A stretch of 64,000 nt of DNA from Selaginella moellendorffii (taxonomy: Eukaryota > Streptophyta > Lycopodiopsida > Selaginellales > Selaginellaceae), in NCBI RefSeq assembly GCF_000143415.4, contig NW_003314397.1, forward strand, positions 2,034-66,033, read 5' to 3'. The position numbers and the translations under genes are program-made. The notes under the pieces are model-generated. The model was not told the DNA's origin. It worked only from the letters and a program-made list of their open reading frames with translations, and did no database searches. Below are positions 34,024 to 45,765 of the stretch, one piece after another (the stretch's first letter is position 1; each line of letters starts with the position of its first letter).

Positions 34024-35314
34024 ATGATCTTCTCTCCGGCGCGCTACAATTCGTGCTGCCTGGGATCGATGGAGGACAAGGAATGGAGCTCGCAGAGCAG
34101 TGGATTCGATGCGTTCTTCGATGAGGAGCTAATGCAGGGGATGTTCTACGATGTGGCTGGAACAGAGCAGGCGATCATGGTGGATGCGCTCGCCCACGCC
34201 GGGCATGATCAACAAGAGCAGCAGCAAAATCACGAGCCCAGTGTCCTTCCCGCGCTCGCTCAGGAGGATTTGAGCTGGGCCGCGCAGTCCAATTGGCGAT
34301 CCAAGCGGGCCAAGAGCCACGATTCCTCTTCCAGCTCCGACTCGGATCAAACCAACAAGGCGCCCATCTCCGGTATGATCTCTTCTCCCTTGGGAATTCT
34401 CGACTAGCAGACGATCTTACATTCTATCATTCGCCCTCGCAGAAACGAGCTCTGCTAGAGCGCTCAAACCCAAGAAGCCCAGCGATGGATCCACCAGGCG
34501 CCATCGCCGGACCAAGTTTCGTGGGGTGCGGCAGCGTCCCTGGGGGAAATGGGCTGCCGAGATTCGCGATCCAGTGAAGCAGGCCAGAGTGTGGCTGGGG
34601 ACCTACGACAGCGCCGAGGACGCCGCGCGAGCCTACGACGAGGCCGCCATTCGATTCCGGGGCATTCGCGCCAAGCTCAACTTCCCGGACGATCCCAGGA
34701 ACGCCTACGAGATGTTTCCCTACCAGCCCAAGCGATCGGACGCTGCGATCGCGCAGGCATCCAGCGGCAGCGCTAGCGCTTCCATGCTACCGCCCCAAAC
34801 ACAGCATAAGCAGCTAATGTCACAAACGCCCACACAGGGGATTTGCATCGCGCCCACGGATTCCACCAAGGTTTCGACCCAGCAGCAGCAATTCCCACTC
34901 TCGATCGACGCCGCGCGGTGCATCAACAAGCTCTCGGATCTTCTCTTCAGCGACTTGAGCTCACCAGTGGCCATGGTGGCCCCAGAAGCGCATCAAATCA
35001 ATCAGCCACTCCCGGAGAGGAGGAGCTTCCCATCTCCCCCGCCGCTGGTGGTCAATCGCGCGTCAATGCCATCGTCCTCGTCGTCTTGGGTCGATCAACT
35101 GCTGGAATCTCCGCAAGTGGCGTCGTCGTCGTCCTTGTCGATCATGGAGGCATCAGTTGTATCATCATCCACAGCACTGGAGCAACTCATCTCGCAGCCA
35201 ATGTGGAGCCCCACTGCGATGGTGGCGCCCATCTTCACGCCGCAAATCGCCGAGGCCTCCTCCAATTCCCCCACGGCCACGCTCTGGCCTTCTTTCACCT
35301 TTTCTTCCTGTTGA
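34024..35314 (+). CDS. AP2/ERF transcription factor
   Basis: Two exons, 34024-34372 and 34443-35314, joined in frame by a 70-bp GT-AG intron, encode 406 residues. A single AP2/ERF domain lies at about 140-200: [20 protein letters not shown], then [21 protein letters not shown] and AKLNFP. The Ala and Asp positions of the second strand (AAEIRD) are those of ERF- and not DREB-type proteins. A basic stretch (RRHRRTKF) precedes the domain. The rest is Ser/Gln-rich, as in activation regions. It should bind GCC-box-like DNA in the nucleus. A second in-frame ATG (34069) would give 391 residues; I chose the upstream one because no feature excludes it. The stop codon is 63 bp from the stop of the convergent CABIN1 gene. 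Confidence 0.9.
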
Positions 35315-35377
35315 CAATCAAAACCACGAGACCATTGAGTCCATTGTTCCCAGGAGTGATCTTGGGCTATAGTCACT

Positions 35378-38300
35378 TTAAACCATGGTTTCTTGCTCCA
35401 TCTCGACAGCCTGCTCGGCACACTTTGCTATGGAGCACGCCAGCTTTTCCGGCGATGGTACGTGAGAGGCCGCGGTAGCCGCGGCAGTAGGCCATTTCTT
35501 GAGCCTCGTCTGGAAGAACAAACCCTCGAGAGTGAGCGAAAGAGCTGGCAGAACTTTGGTTTACCTTGGCTTGCTCCTCGCAGTACTTGACAACGTCGGC
35601 TATGCTCGCTGCTCGGCCGTGAACCAGCGCAAAAGCCCATAGCAGCAGCTTCCTTGGAGTGCTGAGGTCGAGGGGGTCAAACCCCGGGATCGCTTGGATG
35701 CCTGCCGCTGGCTCGGTGGACGCTGCTCCCAGGGGTGATGCCATGAAGAGGTTTATACCGCTCGGGAATGGCCCCGACGTGACTTCCCGGTAGAACACGA
35801 AGGTGGCACGGAGGTAGCTGTGAGCTTTCTCGGCGTTGTCCGGAGAGACTTGGACGATCGGCACGGCTTTGATGCGGGAGATGTAGGCTGCGGAGGCCGG
35901 AGGAGCAGCGCTTTCTTCCGCTCTGGCTGCTGCTGGAGATGGAGAGACTTGGGAGATCTTGCTCGTGGTGTCGGCGTCGTAGGGGCTGAAGAGGAGGACG
36001 TCGTATTGCAAGTCGACGATGAGCTGCGGGGTGTGGTCCGGCAACCTCTCGAGCGGGGTGACGGACGCGAGGGCCGAGCAGAGAGCCCGGCACCAGGCGA
36101 CGGTGGCGTGCCGGCAAATCTGTGAGAAGTGAGGATTGCTTAGCTTTTGATGCTTGAAACGCTTCCGTATCCTCTCGTTCACGAGCTCCAGTGCGTCCAC
36201 GCGACAGTCGTTCTCCAGGTAATGGAGGTAGCGATGGATGTAGCTGAAGGAAAAGAGCTGAGATCTTTGGAAAAAAAAAAAAACAATGGATCTTTCTTAC
36301 CAGTAGACAGCCACTTCTTGTCCCTCTGACTCGGACGTCTCCGCCCACCATATCCCGTGATCCATGAAGAGATTAAACATTCTTTCGAGAAGGCCTTGCA
36401 AGGAACTGAAGGACGAAGACGAGGAGCTTTCGGCCTGAGTGATGGTTGCGCCCAAAGCATGCACGTAGGATGAAAGCGCTGCGCTTGCTATATCTTCGAG
36501 GCAAATGGAGAACTGAAAGAACCGAGACCAAAACATCCGAAGATCACGTAAAAACCGATGTTTTCCCTATTCTCTTACCCTCTTGTCTATGCGGAGTGTG
36601 GAATATGCACGCTCCAAGGTGACATAATCTCCAGCCTTCTCGCAGAGAACGAAGTAGAGTAACAGGTACTTGCGAACGCATGTGATAAACTTTCGGGAGC
36701 TTTCTGGGAGCCCGAGCTCCAAAGTCTTCTTGGCATAAGTGTGGCCGGTTGCCTTGCGCCTGCAAAAACAACGACCTGTGAAATGGTTGTTTTCCTTGCA
36801 ACAAAACTTACTTGTTCTTCTTGATAACGCCGTCGAGTTCCCACATATTTATCGTGAAGAGCGATCGACTCGATCGGAAACAAAAGGCGAGCTCTTCCTT
36901 GGCTCTCTCCCAGTCCTGTTCTTCCGCTCGGCAGTAGAGTCCTTGGGCAATGCAGAAACGAGCCTTGTGAAAGTGCTTTAATTCTCCATCAGTGCACGCC
37001 TGCATAGCGGAAATACAGTCCTTGAAAAGAGCTCTCCATGCCGTCGCTATGTCACTCTGATAAGCTTCCTCGTTGCCAACTTGCTCGTCTGGTTGCTTGA
37101 GCTTACTGTTGACGAGCTCTTCTGTAGAACTTGAATAACAAAACTTGGCCACAGTCTGGGGAAGGAAATCATAAAAACTTCTATAGTCTCGCTACATGGA
37201 AAACAAAGTTACCTCGATGATTTGCATGTCGTGATAACGCCCTTTGCAAAGCAGCTTCAGCCGTGAGCGATGCAGACGGTATAAAGAGTCAACAGCTGAA
37301 GGATTCAGCTCAATGGCCCTCTTGTACAAGCTAAAGGATTCTTCGCTGGGCTTTTCGAGTTTCTCAGAGAGCTTGCCAAGATAAAGCAAATGCGTCCAAT
37401 CCGGTCTGCATACCACAAGTTGAAAAACGAGATTTAGAGAGATATAAAGAAGGAAATACCTCAGTGAATATGCTATCTCGCAGTGCTTGATCGCATTTAG
37501 GCACCTCGAAGTCCAAAGAGCGTCTTTCTTTTGAACGTGAGAGCGTTGATCATACGAAGGAACTGTATTCTGAAGAGTCTCATAATAGACCAACGCCAGA
37601 AGCTCGTGAATCTGGAACTACGTCATCAAGCATCACAGCAAATTTGGACTTGAAAAAAGTACTCACCTCGTGCTTTGCTTGAGGAGCTAGTGCCAAACTC
37701 ATCAAAAGGCAGCGTCGACTTCGTCTCCGGCTAGTTTCCACTCTGGACGTTAGCCTCGCGTTCTTTCGCCACTCGAGAACATTTACATTCTTGCTACCGT
37801 CGTTAAGCAGGAGATCAACTTCCTACAACCAAAAAGATCACACAGAGATCAGATCGTCAGTCTTAAACAAAGAAGAATACCTCGTCGTAAATGCCTGCGA
37901 GTTTGTGCCAGCTCTCGAACCGCAGCATGTTGTAAAGAAGATCGTATTTGAAGAGGCTCGAGACATGCTCAAAAAACTCCTCCCCTTCCTTCGTGAACAC
38001 GAAACCAGGCGATCTATCGGTGGGCGACGTCTCCTCCACCTGACTTAGCAGGAAATAGAGATTCTGGTACACCTCCGCGTAAGACTGGGTGTTTGCTTCA
38101 GCCTCTTCACTCTTTGGTTCCTCTGTAGGAGTGGAATAGATTACCACGGCAGTAGCGGGATTCTCCTCTTGCTTGGGAAAAGCAAAGCTGACAAGCTCGT
38201 CGACGTTGGTTCTGTTGATCACCATCTCCGAGAACTTGTCCTCGTCAAAAGACAAGTCGTCCATAAAGGCGTCCACGGCATTTCCCACCAGGATGTTTGA

Positions 38301-41300
38301 AGGTGGCTGAGGAAACTGCTTACGAACGGCTTGCAAAACCTTTCGCAGCTTTCCCAGGCCGGTTTTCTGCAGGTGGAATCGAATCCATCAGTCGAGCACA
38401 AGAGTAGAAACAGCCAAAGACTTACCGAGCACGCTTTAGCGTAGGGAAGAACATACTGAAGCACGGCGGCACATTGCTCTTTCGACTGAAAGTCGCCACC
38501 ACTCGGTGTCTTGTGGAAGGCCAGATCGCTGGAAGCTCCTGACTCGAGGTCCGACTTGAGGTTGAGACCATACAAGCAGAAGAAGCACTGATCCAGCGCC
38601 TTGTCCAGGCCGCCAGCCTTCCTTCTTTCGAGGTCCTCGCTCTCGCAAATCTTCTTCTCGGATAAATCAGTGAGTGACTCGGACCTTCTCACGGAGCCGC
38701 TCGTCGCTGTGCTTTCTTGTGTACGTGCGTTCTCGCTCTCAGCATCCCGCTGCTTCAGCATCACCTCCAGCGACAAGAGATGCTTGATAGCCATCTTTAG
38801 AAACGAGCCTTCTCCTTCGTCACACGAAGCTCCGGCCGCGCAAACTCCCCGATCAGCCAGTATGTCATGCACTGTTACAAGAAGAGCCACCTAGAGGAAG
38901 GATCGTGAGTGATATGAATGTAAGAAAAAATGTGTGTACCTGTTGCTCCACGGGCAATGCTGGATGAAGCTGCTGAACCCTGCAAAACGCAATGGCCGCG
39001 TCCACGAAGAAGCTCGTCTCCAGGTTCTCGCTGAGACTCGAGTTGGAGTGCTTCCTGCAGGAGAATCCCGATCCAAAATGGATCAGAACCGCCAGGAGAG
39101 CATTCTGGAGACGTCCCAGTGGTAAGTCGACATGTCTAGAGGAGTCCGTCTTCTTGAGAGCAGCGGCACACCGTGAAAGCAGCCTGACTTCCTCGGCGAT
39201 TTTCTTGCTCCAAGTTCTAAGCTCCTTGGCCCTGTCGTCGTCCATCTCACCGCTTGCAGCGCTCCCTGGCGAGAGCGACAGATCGTCGTCGGGTTTGACG
39301 AAAACTCCAGCACAGTGGCAGAAGATCTCCAGCCTTTTGAGGTGGCACTTCAGCTGGATCACAAAGTTGGCGGGCTTCACTCGTTGACACGCAGATATAA
39401 GCATGCCGAGCGCCTTGAACTCCTGCGATTGCATAGCATCGGTGCACTTGCCGCTGAACGTTTTGGATGCTCTGTCTGAGAAGAGTGCCGGCTCAAGAAC
39501 CTTAATGAGCTCCAAATACTTCTCTTCCTTGTCCAGCTTGGCCACCGTGTTTTTCAGCAAATCTCCAACTTCAAACTCGTATAGTTTCTGCTCGGCCATT
39601 TCCAACGATATCCTTTTGTCCATCTTGCAGTGAGGCAAAACTATCGCCGTGTAGCGCTCGCGTTGTGCTTGGAGCAAGCAAAGGCACTTTCGAAACTCGC
39701 TGAATCCTTTCTTTGGATTACCAGCGAGCATGCAGTAACGCCCGTAGACCCAATGAAACCGAGCCCAGAAAATCCACCCGGCATCCCTTTCGATGCTGCT
39801 GCTTCGTAGAGCATTATTTTCCTGATCCCAATCAACTTCCAGAGCCGACCACTCGATAACCCGGCATATGTTGTAGTTGCAGTGGTCGAGGAGCTTGCCT
39901 GGCTCGGCAGAAGAAGACGCAGCATCCAAGTATAACTCGGCCAGGAAGAGATTGCACCTAGAACTCCTGCCGTTCCCCCAGTGCCTGGTATACTTTTCCA
40001 GCTCGAGAAGAAGCTCGCTTTGCTCCTTCCAGTCTATACCACTGCTAGAAACGCGCTCGAGAATAGCGTGTCCAACGTGATATAGTCCACTGTTGTTCGC
40101 ATAGTCTTGCATGAACTGCGTCACCTCTCTAGCTTCCACAGTGACGCAAGAGGCCGAGCCCTCGGGTGAAGACGACGAAGCAGAAGCCGCGTATGCCAAG
40201 GAGCCGTCTACTCGCTCGCAGTGCGTGATAACTGAAGCCTCAGGATCGACTTCGACCTCTAAACGCGAGCTGTCGATGATGAAAGGCTCGAGAAGTTGTG
40301 TCAAGCTCTTGGGACAATCGGCCACCGCCTCCTCACCTTTGATCCGGCTCCGTAGCCGAGTGCTTCGACGTTCGTGTGCATGGCTGTCTTCGACTTCTGA
40401 GAGCTTGCTCGGGCTTATCTTCTCGGCAAGAGAGACCGTGTCGCAGCCACCATTGTTGAGAAGAAGATCATCTGTCAGCTTGGCAGAAGTCTGGCCGCTG
40501 CTACCACCATCGGGACCTTGCACCGAGAAGAAAACGCGAGAATTGGCAAGATAGCAGCCGTTCTTCTCTTTGAGCTCTTCGCTCTTCAAAACCTTCCCAT
40601 GCTGCCTATTTTGCAGTGACTCCAGAGTAGCCTTGACAAGGAGAAGCCAAGACGGCTCCTGTAGCGTTAACTGGACCGAGTACTGCTTCCTTTTTTTCCT
40701 CTTGGATGTGTCCGGGACAACGTCGAGCTTCCTCTTCCGTTGAAACGAAAGGTTGGTATGCGTCGGTTCCAAACCGTCCATCCCCGCAATGCCAGTGCCA
40801 TGGTGCTTGCCTTCAATAACGCTCTTGATATGAAGCGCGCGAGGATGCGAAGGATGGAACTTAAGCAGACGTTTCACAACTGAGATGCAGCCTGTCTCGT
40901 CTCCAATGGCGATCAAAACTTCGACAAGTTTCTCCATGCAACTCCCTGGTCGGAATAGAACTGCTGGTAAGATCTTCCACACGAAAGATATGAATATATT
41001 CTTACAGTGTCGTGGACTGCAATGGAGACCCTGCTCAAACGCTTTGCGTGCGATATTGAGCTTTCCAAGCGAGCAGGCGAGTGTTCCCAGACGATTCCAA
41101 AGGACGACATCCTTATCGTCGATCGCCACAGCTTGCAAGTAATAGTGAAGACCTTCAGCGGAAAACTCTGGTCCTTGCTTCACGTAAGTCTCGGCTAAGT
41201 TTCTGTAAGTTAAGAACCTGCACGAGAAAAGATGATCAAGGTCCAAGCTTTTTCTTTTTTCACTCACCTCAAGTGGAGCATTGCATCGGATTTTCCTCGC

Positions 41301-41714
41301 TAGATGGAGAAACACAGCGAAGAAACAATCAGAAGGACTCAGAGAATAAATTTGGAAAGAAAAGCTTAAAGTGTTTGAAGTTACCTGTGATTTGATGGAC
41401 AAAGGATCTTGGATGATCGCCTGGAAGAGACTCCGAGCATTTGCCAGGTCCCCGCTTTGCAGACTTGACAACGCATCTTGGTAGAGCTTCGTGAGATGAG
41501 ACTCCTATGTCACAAAAACTAAGTTTAAAACAACTAGCTACATTCTTTCTAACCTGAGATTCTAACCTGCGCTTCTTTTGTGGGGGCCAAAGGCTCCAAT
41601 CGGCTTTTGGAATTCTCACTCTCGTTGATAGCTGAGATCGCGTACTGGCAAGGCGACCGCGTTACACATAAAATCAAGAAGAAGCACAAGATGGAGGCTT
41701 GCTCGACTTACCAT
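35378..41714 (-). CDS. CABIN1: CABIN1 / HIR-complex subunit homologue (TPR scaffold)
   Basis: Sixteen exons: 41714-41712, 41644-41567, 41504-41385, 41299-41268, 41217-41006, 40960-38940, 38890-38426, 38366-37881, 37822-37667, 37617-37460, 37405-37213, 37155-36812, 36759-36579, 36512-36301, 36243-35565 and 35509-35378. They encode 1823 residues, with frame consistent throughout. The N-terminus (AISAINE...[12 protein letters not shown]) and TPR units (about 75-170 and from about 1100) match plant calcineurin-binding protein cabin-1 (At4g32820 type). This is the Hir3-like scaffold of the HIR histone chaperone that deposits H3.3 outside replication. The first coding exon holds only the ATG. Acceptor at exon 6 is a CAGCAG tandem, so one residue may be optional. 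No calcineurin-binding motif could be checked by eye. Confidence 0.88.
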
Positions 41715-42599
41715 CACGGAGTCCTAGAAACCCTAACAAAATGAAGAGAGAATGAAGAAGAGGAAAGGCTCTTTTGTTCGCAGTCGCAGAGGGCCAAGGA
41801 TGGATCAAAGGAGAGGATGCAAAGAAAAAGAATGCTATACTTTGTTTCAGGAGATGTGCCGGAAGTGAATAACTACAACATATGCCGAGAATGGGCAACC
41901 AAAAATATCGAGTTCCTGGAAAAATATTCTAGATAAGCTCCTGCAAGAACTGGGCAATCTTCTATCGAGCTTACAAACCACCATGTTTGATTGCTTACAA
42001 CATTCTGAGAATAGAGCATGTTTCAAGCGTTCAAAAGAAATAAATGGGACATTTTCGCGACCGAACATACATGCCAAGACACCCAAATGTTCTCTCCTTG
42101 CAAGTATATTCACGATGGATCTAGGGCTAAGGAGATCGTCAACCACACCCCATCACTTCTCTTGTAAAGTGATAGCCCTCGAGAAGACTGGAGATCTTTT
42201 CATGGAATGCAAAGCGCATAGACGCCGACATGCCTGATCGGTGGTCATTATTGAAACCCAAATAGTTGGCCGTGAATGATCCTGATGCTCTTTAGAGGAT
42301 TAGATCTTACTATGGCCAAAGTGGCAATTGCATCACTGGTGAAAGGTATTTTCCTGGCCAGAGATAGCAATGTGCAGCCAAAACCATGGTCATCATATCC
42401 ATGGCAGCTAGCCCACAGCTATTCCCAGCCATGAGCTCTCGGGCAAAATGGGCATGGATAGGAGAGCACATTTGTTTTTTTAAAGGCTTTGTTTTGATGG
42501 TTTTGCACAGTATCACATTCCTACTTGCAGCCAAGAATTTGGCTGGGCATTCTAGAAGATCTTGGTTTTTGTTTATTCTTCATTTTCTTTGCTTATAAG

Positions 42600-42853
42600 C
42601 TTTGTGTACCTTACTTTGATGATTTGGAAGATATGGAGGTGTCACAAGTGATGTGCTATAACTTTGACAATCCTAAACAGACTCCAAAGCCATGCAGCAA
42701 ATTTTCTCACGATGGAAGGCATTGCAACCAACTTAACTCCTTAAAACTCTATAGAAATGAAAGCAAAAATTTTCATGCTGTTATCAATGGCAGTGCTTTA
42801 AGTGTGGAAAAACTAATCACCTAGCAAAAGTGTGCGTTGATAAACTAAAGTGA
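42600..42853 (+). pseudogene. Relic encoding a CCHC zinc knuckle
   Basis: Codons at 42794-42835 read CFKCGKTNHLAKVC, a perfect CX2CX4HX4C knuckle, and a few residues later the frame ends. Upstream in another frame CYNFDNPKQTPKPC looks like a damaged first knuckle. This is most likely a remnant of a retrotransposon gag or of a knuckle protein; no other domain is left. Confidence 0.45.
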
Positions 42854-43029
42854 GGATGAGGAGGAGTTAGGCAAGAAGAAGGCATCAGACTTCAAGATAC
42901 TTACAAGCCTTCCTTTGCATTGCTCTTCTGAACAATATGATTTTTCTCGCCTGTGTGCATATGGGAGTTCTAACAAGGGCAAATCTTGAGTTTGCCTTGT
43001 GGTGATATTGGTCATTCTAGCTTGCTGAG

Positions 43030-43210
43030 AATTATAAACTCTTTAATCTTTAGTTGTTTACAAGGTACCACATTTCCTTATAAGTTCACGCTTTTTTAAC
43101 ACCCTTTTTATATTATGCTTTCCCCAAACCCAAAAAATACTTAACTTTAAATATCCTAATAATCAGTTAGAAATATTTTTCTTCTTTATATTTAAACCCT
43201 AACTCTCTCT
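43030..43210 (-). repeat. Decayed relic of the TRIM family
   Basis: The segment GTTGTTTACAAGGTACCACA and the following AAGTTCACGC match the LTR end and interior of the TRIMs at 7432 and 20580. A partial second LTR (CTTAACTTTAAATATCC to TTTAAACCCTAA) follows. It is too damaged to define ends. Confidence 0.4.
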
Positions 43211-44124
43211 TCCTTGTTTACTTTCTTTTTTACTCCAATTTTGATGTTAGACTTATATATGAGAATGAGTCTAACACCCAAGACGAGTAGCCACAATCAG
43301 TGAACCACATTGGGCAAGTTTTGTGGAGTCATTAAAGCAGCCTATCTTGTCTCAGCTATTTTATTATATAATAATATTTATAGTATCAACTAATGATAGT
43401 TTTGAAGTTTAGTTTTTGTCTTTTAACTTTTATAAGATATATAAACTATGTATAGAAAATGATACAGTATATATAAAAATACTTAATTTGCAACTCAAGT
43501 TGGTCTGAGGCTCCTAGGGTAATCAAACACTTTGGACCACCAAGACTCATGATAGCTCTACCAATGACACTAATAATAACATTGTGAGATCTTTCACAGT
43601 AGCTCTAAAACCAGGAACAAGAGTTCCATCATTAGATCCTGAGCCAAGACCATTAGCACTGCTTTCACTTCTACCAATACAACATTGTGAGAACTTGAGG
43701 CAGCTCTAGGAACAAGAAATTCCACTTGCAACACTAATGTTATAGGATTTTCATTAATATTTACATTAGCTGCCAATTTCTGGTGTGAATAAATTATTAA
43801 ATTAAACTATTAACTCTATAAAATCTAATATAATAGTATGGTCACATTACCATTAAATTAGCTTAACACAATACATGTCCCTCGAATGCACCTAAATGCA
43901 CCTGAAGAGCAACCCATAGTATTGAAAATGACAAGGTGACACAATGTTATGCATAGGCATCTTGTTGAACAATTCCATTGTTTGTTCCATTCTGGGTATT
44001 TGCAACAAGAATTATATTCGATGAGACTAGTCCTTCCAGTCATCATTCGAACAACTTCTTTGTGCACCATGTTTAGGAAACCACGAGAATGGGCCTCTAA
44101 ATCTGCTTGTCATTCATGGTAGCG

Positions 44125-45765
44125 CTACCAGCCTTTTCCGATAAGCCACAACCAATCCAGTGTCACTCCTACAGTGACACCCGCAAGTATGAAGACCACC
44201 AAGATGTTGCCCAATGCATTTTGCTCCGGCTTCTGTACATAATATCAGAGGTCATAGAGAAAAATCGCACGAGCAAACACACACACACCTTGTAACCATT
44301 TGGCGCGGCGACGAGAACAGACGTGGTCAAATGCCCGTTGCTCAAGCCCAAAAGGATGCACAACATGATCATCCAGCCTTGATCGCCAAACTTGGCTGTC
44401 AAATAGAACGCAGGGAGGAATAAGTATCTGGCAATCACTGCTACCAACATTTGGGTTCTCGACTTGAGCTTGAGAGCTGGTACGAGGGGCAAATATCGTC
44501 CAGTAAGATCTCCAAAGTTGTACATGGCGATAAGAACCACAACATACCTAGGAAAAAAGAAAACTATATGAAAACCGCCAAGAAGGAACTGCTTACCAGG
44601 ATCCTAAGCTGTGCTTCCCAGTATCCTCGGCCAGAAATCCTGGAAAGATTGACAGCGTGAGCACAAAAATTGCAGCAGCATCAAATGCATAGTCCAAGTT
44701 CTGCGTAAGCAGCTGAAAATTGGACAGCCTAGTAGTTGGACATTCTTCTGCATCCTGCATGCAGCACCAGCCACCAATTGTAAGTTGTAAGTTGGATAAT
44801 TACCTTTTAATCCGACTACCTTGTCTACGTGAATGCCTGCGGCTGCGAGATCAGCACCAACTGTGGTTGCACCCTCCAATGCAGCGGCTTTTCTATAGTT
44901 CTTGATGGTTTCCAGCTTTGGAAAAACTACGGCATACAGTAGTAGGCACAAGAGCTGGAAAGACGTAGAAAGGAAGAAGAAAACAACTGTAGAAACGATC
45001 ACACTAGTTGATTTGCAGGACAAGCGTTTGCAAACTTACGTGCTCCTTTACGAAGCCCGCCCTTGGTGCTGGCAAAGCATGCCTTCGTTACAAGCCTCAA
45101 ACCAGAAGTGGCAGCACCAGAAGCACCAGCTCCAGCAGAAAATGACTGCATGAGATGCCGATTAGCATGAACAATATAAAGTCTCAGTACCTGAAGAAGA
45201 TGAGGGTGCATGTAAGAAAGATCTCCAACAAGTCCACCTTGCACGAGGCCATCGCATAGACCGAATAACATGCATAAGGCACACAGACCTGTATAAGGTG
45301 CGAGCCCTCCTCCGCCATGACTAGCCAAATCTATCTGCAAACTTCATTGTGAATTAGTCGATCAGCAGAAAGAATCTACTCACAATGGGAACCATCAAGG
45401 AAGAGACAAAATACAGTGAGAAGCCCAGGAGAACTCGGAAGCGGGTATCCACCCTGGCTTCGTGGTACGCTAGAACCGCTACAGTGAAGAAAGCAGAGGC
45501 TTGGTATATCAGTGTCAGGACTCGAGAAGGATGGTATGCCTGAAAAAAAACTTGCCAATTGGTATGCTGAAGAATGTTTTTCAGACTCACCGGAAACACA
45601 ACCAAATAGTAGTCCATGACAGTAACTATGCTGTTCCAGGGGAACAAGAGGCCAAGCCCAAAAAGCATACAGATTACATAGCTCACAGTAGACTGTTTTC
45701 CCTGAAAAATCACGAGTTTGTCCATGTGAACTGATCCCCATTACCTGTTTCAGATGATCTTCCAT
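44125..45765 (-). CDS. Equilibrative nucleoside transporter (SLC29/ENT)
   Basis: Nine exons: 45765-45745, 45701-45591, 45539-45384, 45334-45191, 45145-45040, 44986-44820, 44754-44597, 44547-44289 and 44232-44125. They encode 409 residues, a normal ENT length. Family landmarks are LFGLGLLFPWNS in helix 1, GLCDGLVQGGLVGDLS in helix 5, SIFPGF and DLTGRY in the C-terminal half, and LLGLSNGHLTTSV near helix 10. About eleven hydrophobic helices can be counted. ENTs move nucleosides, in plants often coupled to protons, across the plasma membrane or tonoplast. The 5' splice site of the last intron lies in a (GT)n run. The ATG at 45765 begins a seven-residue first coding exon before helix 1. Confidence 0.92.

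Larger units (their letters stand above)
41715..44124. other. Intergenic region between CABIN1 and ENT genes
   Basis: No intact gene is seen. It includes the CABIN1 promoter, a zinc-knuckle relic (42794-42835) and a decayed TRIM-family relic (about 43030-43210). AT-rich unique DNA fills about 43330-43880. Confidence 0.45.
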
